This document shows positions 18,521 through 27,896 of a stretch of 64,000 bases of DNA, in pieces. Location of the stretch: positions 1,375,001-1,439,000 of the forward strand of contig NZ_CP113930.1 of NCBI RefSeq assembly GCF_029392095.1, written 5' to 3'. The position numbers and the translations under genes were made by a program. Positions within the stretch are counted from its first letter, which is position 1, and the number at the start of each line of letters is the position of its first letter. The notes below the pieces were generated by a model, which did no database searches, was not told the origin of the DNA, and saw only the letters and a list, made by a program, of their open reading frames with translations. The DNA comes from Lactobacillus sp. ESL0700. Its GTDB lineage: Bacteria > Bacillota > Bacilli > Lactobacillales > Lactobacillaceae.

Positions 18521-19051
18521 TCATTCTAGTAATAACGAATATTTAACGTAATGATCCTGAACCGGGATTAAAAAACTAAAGCGCGTTTTTGCAGAACGTT
18601 GATCATAAGTTTCTCTCGGCACTGAAAAGTACAGGGTATATTTCTGCTTTTCCTGAAGATGTTTTTTCAAATAATTATAACCAACTCGTTTGCCATTTTG
18701 ATTTAGCAGATAATCACACTGATTACTGATCCCATACGGAACATTTAAATACATATTATCCCGAAAATCTGGATCATGATGCTTCTGACCATAATTAGCT
18801 GTCCCCGTTTGCTTAAGTGACAAGTTAATTTGAGCACTAACGTCATTTTTAGTCTGCGTCAATTTTGTATGATGAACAACAAATTCAACAGCATGCGCAT
18901 GCACTAATTCATTCTGCTTGAAAAACCGTTCTTGTATCACTCCTCGCTCTACTGGATGGGCATTAATCTGCTGGTAGCGAAAATATCCGATTAAGCCAAC
19001 GATAATTATAAATAGAACAGTTAAACTACATTTAATTTTCCTGCTTTTCAT
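18521..19051 (-). CDS. Single-span membrane-anchored protein of ABC module B
   Basis: 176 residues. A basic start (MKSRKIK) leads to one membrane helix (about 8-24), then an extracytoplasmic domain with many His and Lys residues and beta-strand-like alternation. No lipobox was seen. It overlaps the end of the ATPase gene by 20 bp, so it belongs to the same transcript. Anchored extracellular domains next to ABC permeases are often immunity or accessory subunits, which is inferred here. Family not recognised. Confidence 0.65.
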   Translation of the reverse strand: MKSRKIKCSLTVLFIIIVGLIGYFRYQQINAHPVERGVIQERFFKQNELVHAHAVEFVVHHTKLTQTKNDVSAQINLSLKQTGTANYGQKHHDPDFRDNMYLNVPYGISNQCDYLLNQNGKRVGYNYLKKHLQEKQKYTLYFSVPRETYDQRSAKTRFSFLIPVQDHYVKYSLLLE

Positions 19052-19676
19052 TGATAATCGTTCCCTCTTTAATAATCAACTGTTTAGTTGCCACCTGCTC
19101 AATAAAATCTCGATCGTGCGAAGCGATAATAAAAGTTGATCCTGTCGAATTATACTTTTTAATAATGTCAATCAGCTTGGCAACACTTTTTTCATCTAAA
19201 GCATTCGTTGGCTCATCTAACACAATTAATGGATACTTGCCAAGAAGAGCTTGCGCAATACCTAGCTTTTGCTTCATCCCTAAAGAAAACTTTTTTACCT
19301 TTTGTTTGGGAAACTTGTCCAAGTCAAAGTAGCTCAATAATTCAATAATCTGTTCATCTTGGATATTTTTATCTAATTTAGCGAGTAAATCCATGTTTTG
19401 ATAAGCAGTAAAATTTTCAATTAAACTCGGGTTTTCAATTAAAATCCCCGCCTTAACTGGATATGGCTCTTCAACTTTTACTTGTTGATCATTAACAAAT
19501 ATTTGGCCAGTAGTCCTAATTAAACCTAAGATTGCCTTTAAAACTAAGGTCTTACCTGAGCCATTAATGCCCTCAAGCACAGTAATACTATTCTGTTCAA
19601 TCTCAGCATTAACATCGTGCAAAAGTAGCCTGCTCTTAACCTCTTTACCAACCTGTTCTAACTTAATGTAACTCAT
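19032..19676 (-). CDS. ABC transporter ATP-binding protein, module B
   Basis: 214 residues with Walker A GINGSGKTLVL (about 35-45), signature FSLGMKQKLGI, Walker B LIVLDEPTNALD and H-loop SHDRDF. The SLGMKQ signature and short length are typical of bacitracin/lantibiotic-type exporters. It lies between two small membrane proteins and presumably powers module B. Confidence 0.88.
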   Translation of the reverse strand: MSYIKLEQVGKEVKSRLLLHDVNAEIEQNSITVLEGINGSGKTLVLKAILGLIRTTGQIFVNDQQVKVEEPYPVKAGILIENPSLIENFTAYQNMDLLAKLDKNIQDEQIIELLSYFDLDKFPKQKVKKFSLGMKQKLGIAQALLGKYPLIVLDEPTNALDEKSVAKLIDIIKKYNSTGSTFIIASHDRDFIEQVATKQLIIKEGTIINEKQEN

Positions 19677-19686
19677 CTAATTCTCC

Positions 19687-20406
19687 TTAACTCAATCTAG
19701 TAAACCGATCACTAACTAAATAAATAACGCTGGCAGCTAAAATTAATAATATTAGTTCAAAAAAGTTTGTAGTATTTACTCGAGCAAGCATTAAACTATT
19801 TAGCGGATTATTAAGCCAAGCTGTATATGCTGTAATAATTAAAAGACAAAGTGGAATTACGATGCCAATTACTGAATTAAAACAACTTATTATTGCTTGC
19901 AACAATAGTAAAAAGTAACTTCCTAGGCAATTGATTAAAAATAATAGCAATACTGCCTGAATACCAATGTAATTACCTACTCTTAATGTCAGCAATTTAA
20001 ATAATTGCCCACATACTGATAAGACCAGCACAGTGATGCCGCTATATCCTAGCGCAATAATTGCCAGCAAAATAAAATTTATCTGGACAAATTTACGTGG
20101 GGCAAATTGTAATCCTCGTAAATGTAGCGTTCGCGATTGCCATAGTTCCTGTAAGCTATTCAATAAGATAAGCAATGGAATTGAAAAATATGCAAACCAC
20201 AGTACAGGCAATTGAACTTGATGTTGAAATACTTGGATAAATGAAACTCCTTGAAAGAAAGCAGTAAAAGCAGATTCGCGTGGATTGCCCACAAGTTGAA
20301 TGCTAATCATTACAATTGCCAAACTAATAAACATTAGCCATGCTAAACAGCGATAACGAATTATTTGCCAAAAGTAGAGCAACTGGTTCCAAAATAAGCT
20401 CATCAT
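19687..20406 (-). CDS. Small polytopic membrane protein, module B
   Basis: 239 residues with about six predicted helices (for example 18-38, 68-86, 105-128, 145-170, 175-195, 210-230). It starts right at the stop of the upstream membrane gene (both at 20406). No motif was found beyond hydrophobicity. It is a probable permease half of the exporter with the 226-residue neighbour. Confidence 0.7.
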   Translation of the reverse strand: MMSLFWNQLLYFWQIIRYRCLAWLMFISLAIVMISIQLVGNPRESAFTAFFQGVSFIQVFQHQVQLPVLWFAYFSIPLLILLNSLQELWQSRTLHLRGLQFAPRKFVQINFILLAIIALGYSGITVLVLSVCGQLFKLLTLRVGNYIGIQAVLLLFLINCLGSYFLLLLQAIISCFNSVIGIVIPLCLLIITAYTAWLNNPLNSLMLARVNTTNFFELILLILAASVIYLVSDRFTRLS

Positions 20407-21086
20407 TAAAAGTCCCTCTTTTCAATAACTGCCATTAGTAGCGCTGCTAAAATACACAAAATGCCAAGCATTATCGGTATCCCAGCAAAAGCAATTTTCA
20501 CAAAATTGGGCGCAATAAAATCATAAAACAAAGAAACATGGTTAGATATATTAAGACTAAAGGAAGCACCATTAATAATGAACACAATAAAAAACGCGAC
20601 TATTTTGTTTTTAAAATAAAGATATAAAGTAGTTACCAGTAATCCGAAGACATAGCAACTTAACCACAGGTAAACACTACGGAAAAGTAAAGTTACCAAA
20701 ATATGACTTAATAAACCAAAAGTATTAGTTAACCCAACAACTAAAAAATTGCCAATCAGCCAAAATAAAATCATTACTAGCCAAATTAGTGTAACCCGAT
20801 AGATTACCTGCATGAATAATATTTTTCTTGTTTGGCACCGTAAAACATCATTAATGCGCAAATTGGTTGTCGCTAACACTGAAATTAATAATGTCGGTAC
20901 TAGCGCAATACAAATTGTAAAGCGTGGCAAAACTGCGTTCATCAAGCCATAATCTGAATAACCATTTAGTTGTAAATTAGCATACGTAGATAATGCAATT
21001 AACAACGTTATCAAGCCACATAATATGTATTGTTTTAAATACGCTCGATTTAATAAAGTCTGCTGTTTTAAGAAATTAGCATGCAT
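20406..21086 (-). CDS. Small polytopic membrane protein, first gene of module B
   Basis: 226 residues from the ATG at 21086, with about six helices. The frame is open 22 codons further up to 21152, but that extension runs through a long inverted repeat and no ribosome binding site supports it; ATG 21086 has a purine-rich AAGAAAGAAAAAG ahead. Family not recognised. It is preceded by its own leader region, so module B may have a separate promoter. Confidence 0.65.
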   Translation of the reverse strand: MHANFLKQQTLLNRAYLKQYILCGLITLLIALSTYANLQLNGYSDYGLMNAVLPRFTICIALVPTLLISVLATTNLRINDVLRCQTRKILFMQVIYRVTLIWLVMILFWLIGNFLVVGLTNTFGLLSHILVTLLFRSVYLWLSCYVFGLLVTTLYLYFKNKIVAFFIVFIINGASFSLNISNHVSLFYDFIAPNFVKIAFAGIPIMLGILCILAALLMAVIEKRDF

Positions 21087-21128
21087 ATCTTTTTCTTTCT
21101 TGATTTCTATAATGTGTATCAATTCTTT

Positions 21129-21171
21129 AAAATTTAAGCACGAGAAGAGCAACCTCTCGTTCTTAAATTTT
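21129..21171. repeat. Long inverted repeat between ABC modules A and B
   Basis: Arms of 17 bp (21129-21145 and 21155-21171) with one mismatch and a 9-nt loop; the core is ACGAGA/TCTCGT. It lies just downstream of a minus-strand TATAAT near 21173 and upstream of the first gene of module B, so it could be a leader hairpin, operator or attenuator. Confidence 0.6.
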
Positions 21172-21281
21172 ATTATAATCTATTTACAATATAAATTATA
21201 TATATTATTAGTAGTTACAGCTATATTAAAAAGATTAATTAACATAGAAGGCTTAAGTTTGCCTTATTTAAAATTGCTTTT

Positions 21282-21779
21282 TTAAACAAGTCGATTAACA
21301 AATAATCTTATTCCTAATAAAAGCGTAAAAATTACTATTCCTTGTACACTAAGAGAATGCTGATAATTCGGCCAAAAGGTAATAATCAGCCAAATAAAAG
21401 TCATTATCGTCAACATTATTATTGAACCAATTATATTACTGCTATTAAAAGCGATAATATGCACTAACACAAAGATCAATAAATATTGCCAAACATAAGG
21501 TACAACATTAACTACGAAATTCCTTAAATTTGGCTGTCGTATCATCACTAAGTCACTAATTGAATCCAAGTTGCTCCGTGGTAACCAGATAGATAAGTAA
21601 TCAAAAAGTAATGTGTTGGCTGACAACAATGAAAAGATCAATGGTTTATCGACCCAGGCAAAGCTAAGTTGCCAAAGCTTTTTAGAAGATAAATATGCAG
21701 TCCAATTCTCACGAGCTAAAAAAATTAATAAGCCTGTCACAACCGCATAAATTAAAAAAGATGATTTTTTATTCATCAC
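21282..21779 (-). CDS. Small membrane protein, module A (last gene)
   Basis: 165 residues with about four or five helices (for example 7-23, 38-60, 90-112, 115-133, 138-158). It overlaps the ATPase gene by 11 bp. Short permease-like subunits of this kind occur in lantibiotic immunity transporters. Family not recognised. Confidence 0.65.
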   Translation of the reverse strand: MMNKKSSFLIYAVVTGLLIFLARENWTAYLSSKKLWQLSFAWVDKPLIFSLLSANTLLFDYLSIWLPRSNLDSISDLVMIRQPNLRNFVVNVVPYVWQYLLIFVLVHIIAFNSSNIIGSIIMLTIMTFIWLIITFWPNYQHSLSVQGIVIFTLLLGIRLFVNRLV

Positions 21780-22368
21780 TAATTACACCATTTTGTAATT
21801 TTAAATATCTATCATATTTAATTTCTGAAATTTGATCATGACTAGCTACAATCACTGTCTTATTTTCGTGTTTTAATTTTGCGAGTAAAGCTACAAATTG
21901 ACCAATACCATCTTGGTCAATTCCTCTAGTTGGCTCATCAAGTAAAATGATATTTTGTTCTTCCATTACAGCTTGAATAATACCAACCTTCTGTCGCATA
22001 CCGACAGAATATTTAGTAATAGCTTGTTCGTCATCTGGATCAAGTTCAAAATATTTGAGTAATGCCCGCACTCTTTCTTCATTAAAACGATGATTCAAAT
22101 TAGCTAAAAAATGCAAATTTGTCATTGCTGATTCATATTCCAAAAATACTGGATTTTCAATCAATGCACCAATTAAATCATCTTTGTCAATTGTGACATT
22201 ACCTCCATCAGCCTTTAATAAACCTGTTATGATTTTAAAAATTGTCGACTTACCTGAACCATTAATCCCTGAAATATGTACTAATTCACCAGCGTTAGCT
22301 GTCATGGTTACATCTTGTAAAACTTGTTTCTGCTTAAAAGATTTTTTAATGTGAGTCAATTGCAACAT
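21769..22368 (-). CDS. ABC transporter ATP-binding protein, module A
   Basis: 199 residues with Walker A GINGSGKSTIF (about 34-44), signature YSVGMRQKVGI, Walker B IILLDEPTRGID and H-loop SHDQIS. It is shorter than most ATPases and lacks a C-terminal extension. It shares the (S/L)xGM(R/K)QK signature with the module B ATPase, so the two modules are probably related by duplication or serve one substrate class. Confidence 0.88.
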   Translation of the reverse strand: MLQLTHIKKSFKQKQVLQDVTMTANAGELVHISGINGSGKSTIFKIITGLLKADGGNVTIDKDDLIGALIENPVFLEYESAMTNLHFLANLNHRFNEERVRALLKYFELDPDDEQAITKYSVGMRQKVGIIQAVMEEQNIILLDEPTRGIDQDGIGQFVALLAKLKHENKTVIVASHDQISEIKYDRYLKLQNGVISDE

Positions 22369-22380
22369 GATAATTCTCCC

Positions 22381-22965
22381 TTAATATCCGCCATAAATAT
22401 GATGTACTGCCCGATATAGCGGATCGTATAAAGGACTATACTTAATCAAAATTTGTTTTTCAAAATAAAAATGATATGCCACTTCTAAAATAAGAACAAT
22501 GAATAGCAAAAAATATGGATGATCTAAATTATAAGCACCAACTAAGAGCCAAGCTAAAAATAGCAATATGCCAAGATGTAACAATATTATTGCAGTACCT
22601 AAGATTGGACTACCATTACGAAATAATGGAAAGCTAGTAAATAAATAAGGCACAATCAAGCCTAAACAAAAGACTAGGCAATACACTGTCACTAATATCA
22701 ACAGTCTCTTAATCATTTGGTTGGTTTGACCACGAACGCCAACTAATAAACGTACACTGCGAAAACGTAAAATTTGAGTGTACATTAGTACTAAAATCAT
22801 TGGTTGAACATAAAGCGATAATAAATTGGAGTCAATGTAAGCATTAATTAATTCCATAGTTTGAGATGGATTATTAGTAATCAGGTCCAGACCGCACCCC
22901 AAGCCGAGCAAAGCAATTATGACCCCTATTAGATATATGCGTTGATTTATTTTTCTAACTGACAT
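22381..22965 (-). CDS. Small membrane protein, module A
   Basis: 194 residues with about five helices. A basic segment (RFRSVRLLVGVRGQTNQMIKR, about 67-87) sits between the second and third, which could contact the ATPase. It is 12 bp upstream of the ATPase gene. Family not recognised. Confidence 0.65.
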   Translation of the reverse strand: MSVRKINQRIYLIGVIIALLGLGCGLDLITNNPSQTMELINAYIDSNLLSLYVQPMILVLMYTQILRFRSVRLLVGVRGQTNQMIKRLLILVTVYCLVFCLGLIVPYLFTSFPLFRNGSPILGTAIILLHLGILLFLAWLLVGAYNLDHPYFLLFIVLILEVAYHFYFEKQILIKYSPLYDPLYRAVHHIYGGY

Positions 22966-22967
22966 TA

Positions 22968-23774
22968 TTACCCCTCATGCTGCTTTTTTCGACACCAGAG
23001 AGTAATTAATAATAGTGCAACTGCCAAGTAAATTACTCCTGCTAATAAAAATGCCACTAATGAATTGATTGGTGGCATTTGACCTATAAAAGTAGTCTGC
23101 CCTGGGGCAACCAAAGTATATAAAAACCATGAAAAAGAAAATGTACGCCAAACAATATTATTCATATTACCTAAAATTGGTAACAGAATTAAAATCAACC
23201 CTAAAATTGGTCCTACAGCAATATAAAGGGCATTTTTTCGTACCAAAAGACCTACACTAAAAACTAATATAGAAAATATTCCCCAACCAATAGCAGCCAA
23301 TATAATGAATAAGAGAATTTCAGTTAAATCATTAGTTGTAAAATACCCCGGACGCATTCCTGAAAGCATCTCATAATCGTGAGACTTATATATAAATGGA
23401 AAATAGAACCAATTGATTAAAAGCATTTCATACAAATTTGTTAATATTGATATTACAGCTCCACCCAAAAAACTATTAATCATACCTTTTTGCAAAAATT
23501 CAAGATAACCAGTTCGTTGATGAACAAAACTACTATTTTTTAAATAAATAAACAAACCTGAACCTAAAAATGTAAACAAAAGCATTCTAACAATTATAAT
23601 TATAATATTATCGTCGGCACCGCTGTCTTGAATACTAAAGAACAAATTAATAGAAATATTACCTTGTTTGTTTAGCCCTGAATATTTGTTAATGACCGTA
23701 AAAATATACAGAGTCAATATAATTAAATATAGTGATAGGATTGTTAATATAATCTTTTTAGATTTCTTTAACAT
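22968..23774 (-). CDS. Polytopic membrane protein, first gene of module A
   Basis: 268 residues with an N-terminal helix (about 7-27), a short external loop, and five further helices to residue 262. It starts 29 bp after a strong terminator hairpin that follows the small secreted protein gene, with AGGAG before the ATG. This suggests read-through expression at a lower level than the secreted protein. Family not recognised. Confidence 0.7.
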   Translation of the reverse strand: MLKKSKKIILTILSLYLIILTLYIFTVINKYSGLNKQGNISINLFFSIQDSGADDNIIIIIVRMLLFTFLGSGLFIYLKNSSFVHQRTGYLEFLQKGMINSFLGGAVISILTNLYEMLLINWFYFPFIYKSHDYEMLSGMRPGYFTTNDLTEILLFIILAAIGWGIFSILVFSVGLLVRKNALYIAVGPILGLILILLPILGNMNNIVWRTFSFSWFLYTLVAPGQTTFIGQMPPINSLVAFLLAGVIYLAVALLLITLWCRKKQHEG

Positions 23775-23803
23775 CTTTAACTCCTGACTATTAGATATAG
23801 ACC

Positions 23804-23828
23804 AAAAAAGGAGGATTTTTATCCTCCT
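23804..23828 (-). terminator. Terminator between the secreted protein gene and ABC module A
   Basis: AGGAGGAT (23809-23816) and ATCCTCCT (23821-23828) form an 8-bp stem with a 4-nt loop. On the minus strand six T residues follow (A at 23804-23809). Partial termination here would give more of the secreted protein than of the transporter, a layout common in bacteriocin operons. Confidence 0.75.
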
Positions 23829-23842
23829 ATAAAAAACTAAGA

Positions 23843-24262
23843 TTACTTGCGATCAGCACTAAAATGAAGTCTAACAGTACTTTGATTAGGTTCTAAAGCT
23901 TTCGACCTAACATCCGCATAATAATTTCTACCAACCATTCCTGTATTATTATCACCATAAGTCGTATAGTCTTTATACAATCCTGTATTACCAGACATCG
24001 TTTTAGCCTTATTATTAATCAAATGTACAGTGTAACCTAAACTATTAGGAATTGCATCACCATTAAATGAGGCCACTTCAGAATTATTTCTTTTCTCATT
24101 TGGATATCCATACGTACTCCATTTTCCATGTGCACTGACAGTTTCTTGACTAACACTCCATTTTCCTGTAGCTGCACCAACCACCGTAGCACCGCTTAGT
24201 GCCACAATAGTTCCAGCTGCTAATATTGACTTACCCTAAAAATGATTCTTTAATGATAACAT
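23843..24262 (-). pseudogene. Small secreted bacteriocin-like protein, interrupted by an in-frame amber codon
   Basis: From ATG 24262 (GGAGGT 8 nt upstream) the frame reads MLSLKNHF, then TAG at 24236-24238, then GKSILAAGTIVALSGATVVG as a normal hydrophobic signal segment ending near GAA. About 105 mature residues follow, beginning TGKWSVS, with GKWSTYGYP, many Asn/Ser/Thr/Tyr residues and no cysteine. The best-supported start is thus separated from the body by one stop codon. A GTG at 24205 could restart, but it lacks a good ribosome binding site and would lose the basic part of the signal. The W/G/Y-rich beta-type sequence with two GKW motifs is faintly like lactococcin-972-family proteins. 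Position ahead of two ABC modules supports a bacteriocin-like role, but the identity is unsure. Confidence 0.7.
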
Positions 24263-24534
24263 AATTTTATACCTCCTTATATTTTCAATTACAAAGAACT
24301 TCTATATAGCCAAAAATATATTGTTTTAAATAATTCATTCATAATATTCACTCGATTTCAATAAAATAATAATATAAATTACAGAACATAATCTTAAAGA
24401 GCTCCATATCAAATGTTCTTATAATTATAATAGCGCTTTCCAAAAAGAATTTCTGTGCGTTTTCCGCACAATTAAATTTTACATTGCAAATTTATCTCTC
24501 TATAATGTAAAATTTAAGCGAAGAGGTGTTTCAA
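24263..24534. promoter_or_regulatory. Divergent control region between the secreted protein and Rgg-like regulator genes
   Basis: AT-rich 272 bp. On the plus strand the regulator promoter is TTTACA (24478-24483), 17 bp, TATAAT (24501-24506). Just upstream is the inverted repeat TGTGCG-N5-CGCACA (24454-24470), a plausible regulator operator. On the minus strand a 19-codon frame (24348-24407) encodes a hydrophobic peptide, but no convincing ribosome binding site precedes it. Confidence 0.6.
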
Positions 24535-25371
24535 ATGTCAGACTTTGGTCAAACAATTCATCAATTGCGTGTTTCCCGTTCCATCAGTCAAGAAGAGTTA
24601 GCTGCTGGAATCTTCAATCGTAGTCGGTTATCAAGAATTGAAAGTGGTAGTGCTTACCCTTCTCAACAAGTTGCCAATCAATTAATTTCTCGTTTGAGTC
24701 TCACACCTAAGGAGTTTGAATATATCCAGCATGACTATTCAGCATCCAAGAAAGATCAAATCTTATATCAATTTTTCAATCTTAAAGATAGTACAGAAAC
24801 CAAAAAGATAAATTTACTTATTAAACAATGCAACAGTATCAGAGATGATAATGATATCAAACGCATCAAAAAGATTTTGCAAGCACAGCTATTATTAGGT
24901 AATCCAGATGACTTAGAAAGAGCAAAAAAATTAGTTCAATCTATTTGGTACGATCATTTAGCCAACATCAAAGTACTAACAATCATTGATCTGTATTTAT
25001 TAAATATGATTGCTTATGCCTTTGATAATAAAACTAGCCAACAAATTATTACTAAAATACTTAATGCGATTAATAAACATTATCCTTTTCTTAAATCATT
25101 AAAATGCAGCATCTTAATTAATCAAGCAAGTTTGTCACTAGAACAGCACGATTTTAATGCAGCTAAAGCCTCCTTAATTCAAGCTGCCGAATTGGCTCAA
25201 AAGAACAATCAGTATGATAAGTTACTCCTTTGCAAATCTGAATTAGCAATTTGTAATAAGGACAACAAACAAGCAACTTACTATGCCAACCTACTAAACG
25301 AAATTGGCGCGTCCGAGTTAGCTCAGCTATTAAAAATACAAATTAAACAATTCTCTTACTTTTTTAATTAA
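24535..25371 (+). CDS. XRE/Rgg-family transcriptional regulator
   Basis: 278 residues. The N-terminal helix-turn-helix (FGQTIHQLRVSRSISQEELA ... NRSRLSRIESG, about 3-45) is followed by a long all-helical domain like the TPR-type Rgg/MutR/GadR peptide-sensing domain (for example NKHYPFLKSLKCSILINQA and repeated QAAELAQKNNQYDKLL). ATG 24535 was chosen over GTG 24526 because AGAGG (24522-24526) is 8 nt before it and the residues match the family start. Rgg-type proteins often switch bacteriocin loci on in response to a short peptide. It is divergent from the bacteriocin-like locus and probably its regulator (inference). Confidence 0.8.
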   Translation: MSDFGQTIHQLRVSRSISQEELAAGIFNRSRLSRIESGSAYPSQQVANQLISRLSLTPKEFEYIQHDYSASKKDQILYQFFNLKDSTETKKINLLIKQCNSIRDDNDIKRIKKILQAQLLLGNPDDLERAKKLVQSIWYDHLANIKVLTIIDLYLLNMIAYAFDNKTSQQIITKILNAINKHYPFLKSLKCSILINQASLSLEQHDFNAAKASLIQAAELAQKNNQYDKLLLCKSELAICNKDNKQATYYANLLNEIGASELAQLLKIQIKQFSYFFN

Positions 25372-25383
25372 TTCTCACCACGC

Positions 25384-25412
25384 AAAAAAAGCCGCTCACA
25401 TGAGCGGCTTTT
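25384..25412. terminator. Bidirectional terminator between the regulator and groEL
   Basis: AAAAAAGCCGCTCA ... TGAGCGGCTTTTTT forms a perfect GC-rich stem with a 4-nt loop and T-runs on both strands. It serves the plus-strand regulator and the minus-strand groEL. Confidence 0.88.
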
Positions 25413-25435
25413 TTGAGGGTTGATTTATTTAATTA

Positions 25436-27366
<1,931 letters not shown>

Positions 27367-27412
27367 GATTGCCTCCTAAAATTAATTTCAAAATTTATTT
27401 ACTTTAATCAGG

Positions 27413-27439
27413 TTAGCACTCTTATTAGTCAAGTGCTAA
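27413..27439. promoter_or_regulatory. CIRCE operator 1 (HrcA binding site)
   Basis: TTAGCACTC-N9-AAGTGCTAA, differing from the consensus TTAGCACTC-N9-GAGTGCTAA at one base. It lies between the -10 element (minus strand TATAAT, 27449-27454) and groES. Confidence 0.92.
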
Positions 27440-27487
27440 CTTACATGTATTATAATAACCTCTTTTACTAAAAAATACAAGAAAAAG

Positions 27488-27514
27488 TTAGCACTTTTTC
27501 ATTTAAAGTGCTAA
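27488..27514. promoter_or_regulatory. CIRCE operator 2, shared with the divergent ArsR gene
   Basis: TTAGCACTT-N9-AAGTGCTAA with the exact 9-bp spacing. It lies upstream of the groES -10 element and only 47 bp from the divergent ArsR-type start codon at 27561, so HrcA binding could touch both promoters. Confidence 0.85.
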
Positions 27515-27560
27515 TTATCTTTTTATTGCACTAGCAGGTAATTAATAGTAAGCTAGTTCT

Positions 27561-27848
27561 ATGAATATCGAAACAACAAAAACACAAAAGCTTGCTAGCT
27601 TATTCAATGCTCTCAGTGAGCCGAACCGAATTAACATCATCAGAATATTACGCGATAGTAATCGGGAATTGTCTTGCAGCGAGGTCAGCGACTTGCTCCA
27701 AATCGCACCATCCACCGTTTCCTATCACTTTAAAGCATTACGCAAGGCCGGGTTAACCAAGACCAGACAAGAAGCTCAAACTAAATATCTTTCATTAAAT
27801 AAGGCAACTTTTGCCAAATATTTACCTGGACTCTTAGACTCATTATGA
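27561..27848 (+). CDS. ArsR/SmtB-family winged-helix regulator
   Basis: 95 residues with the ArsR winged helix: LFNALSEPNRINIIRILRD, recognition helix region APSTVSYHFKALRKAGLTKTRQEAQTKYLSL. The metal motif position reads ELSCSEV with one cysteine, not the ELCVCDL CxC form, so metal sensing is unlikely. It stands 48 bp ahead of a GST-like gene on the same strand and probably controls it. It starts divergently from groES. Confidence 0.85.
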   Translation: MNIETTKTQKLASLFNALSEPNRINIIRILRDSNRELSCSEVSDLLQIAPSTVSYHFKALRKAGLTKTRQEAQTKYLSLNKATFAKYLPGLLDSL

Positions 27849-27896
27849 GTTTTTTTACCGTGTTATTTCGATATTTATAGAAATAAGGAGGACAAC

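Noticed and set aside
23843..24205. Intact secreted protein starting at GTG 24205
   Set aside because: The GTG has a poor ribosome site and would leave only half of the signal peptide; the upstream ATG with GGAGGT and matching hydrophobic segment is the better original start.
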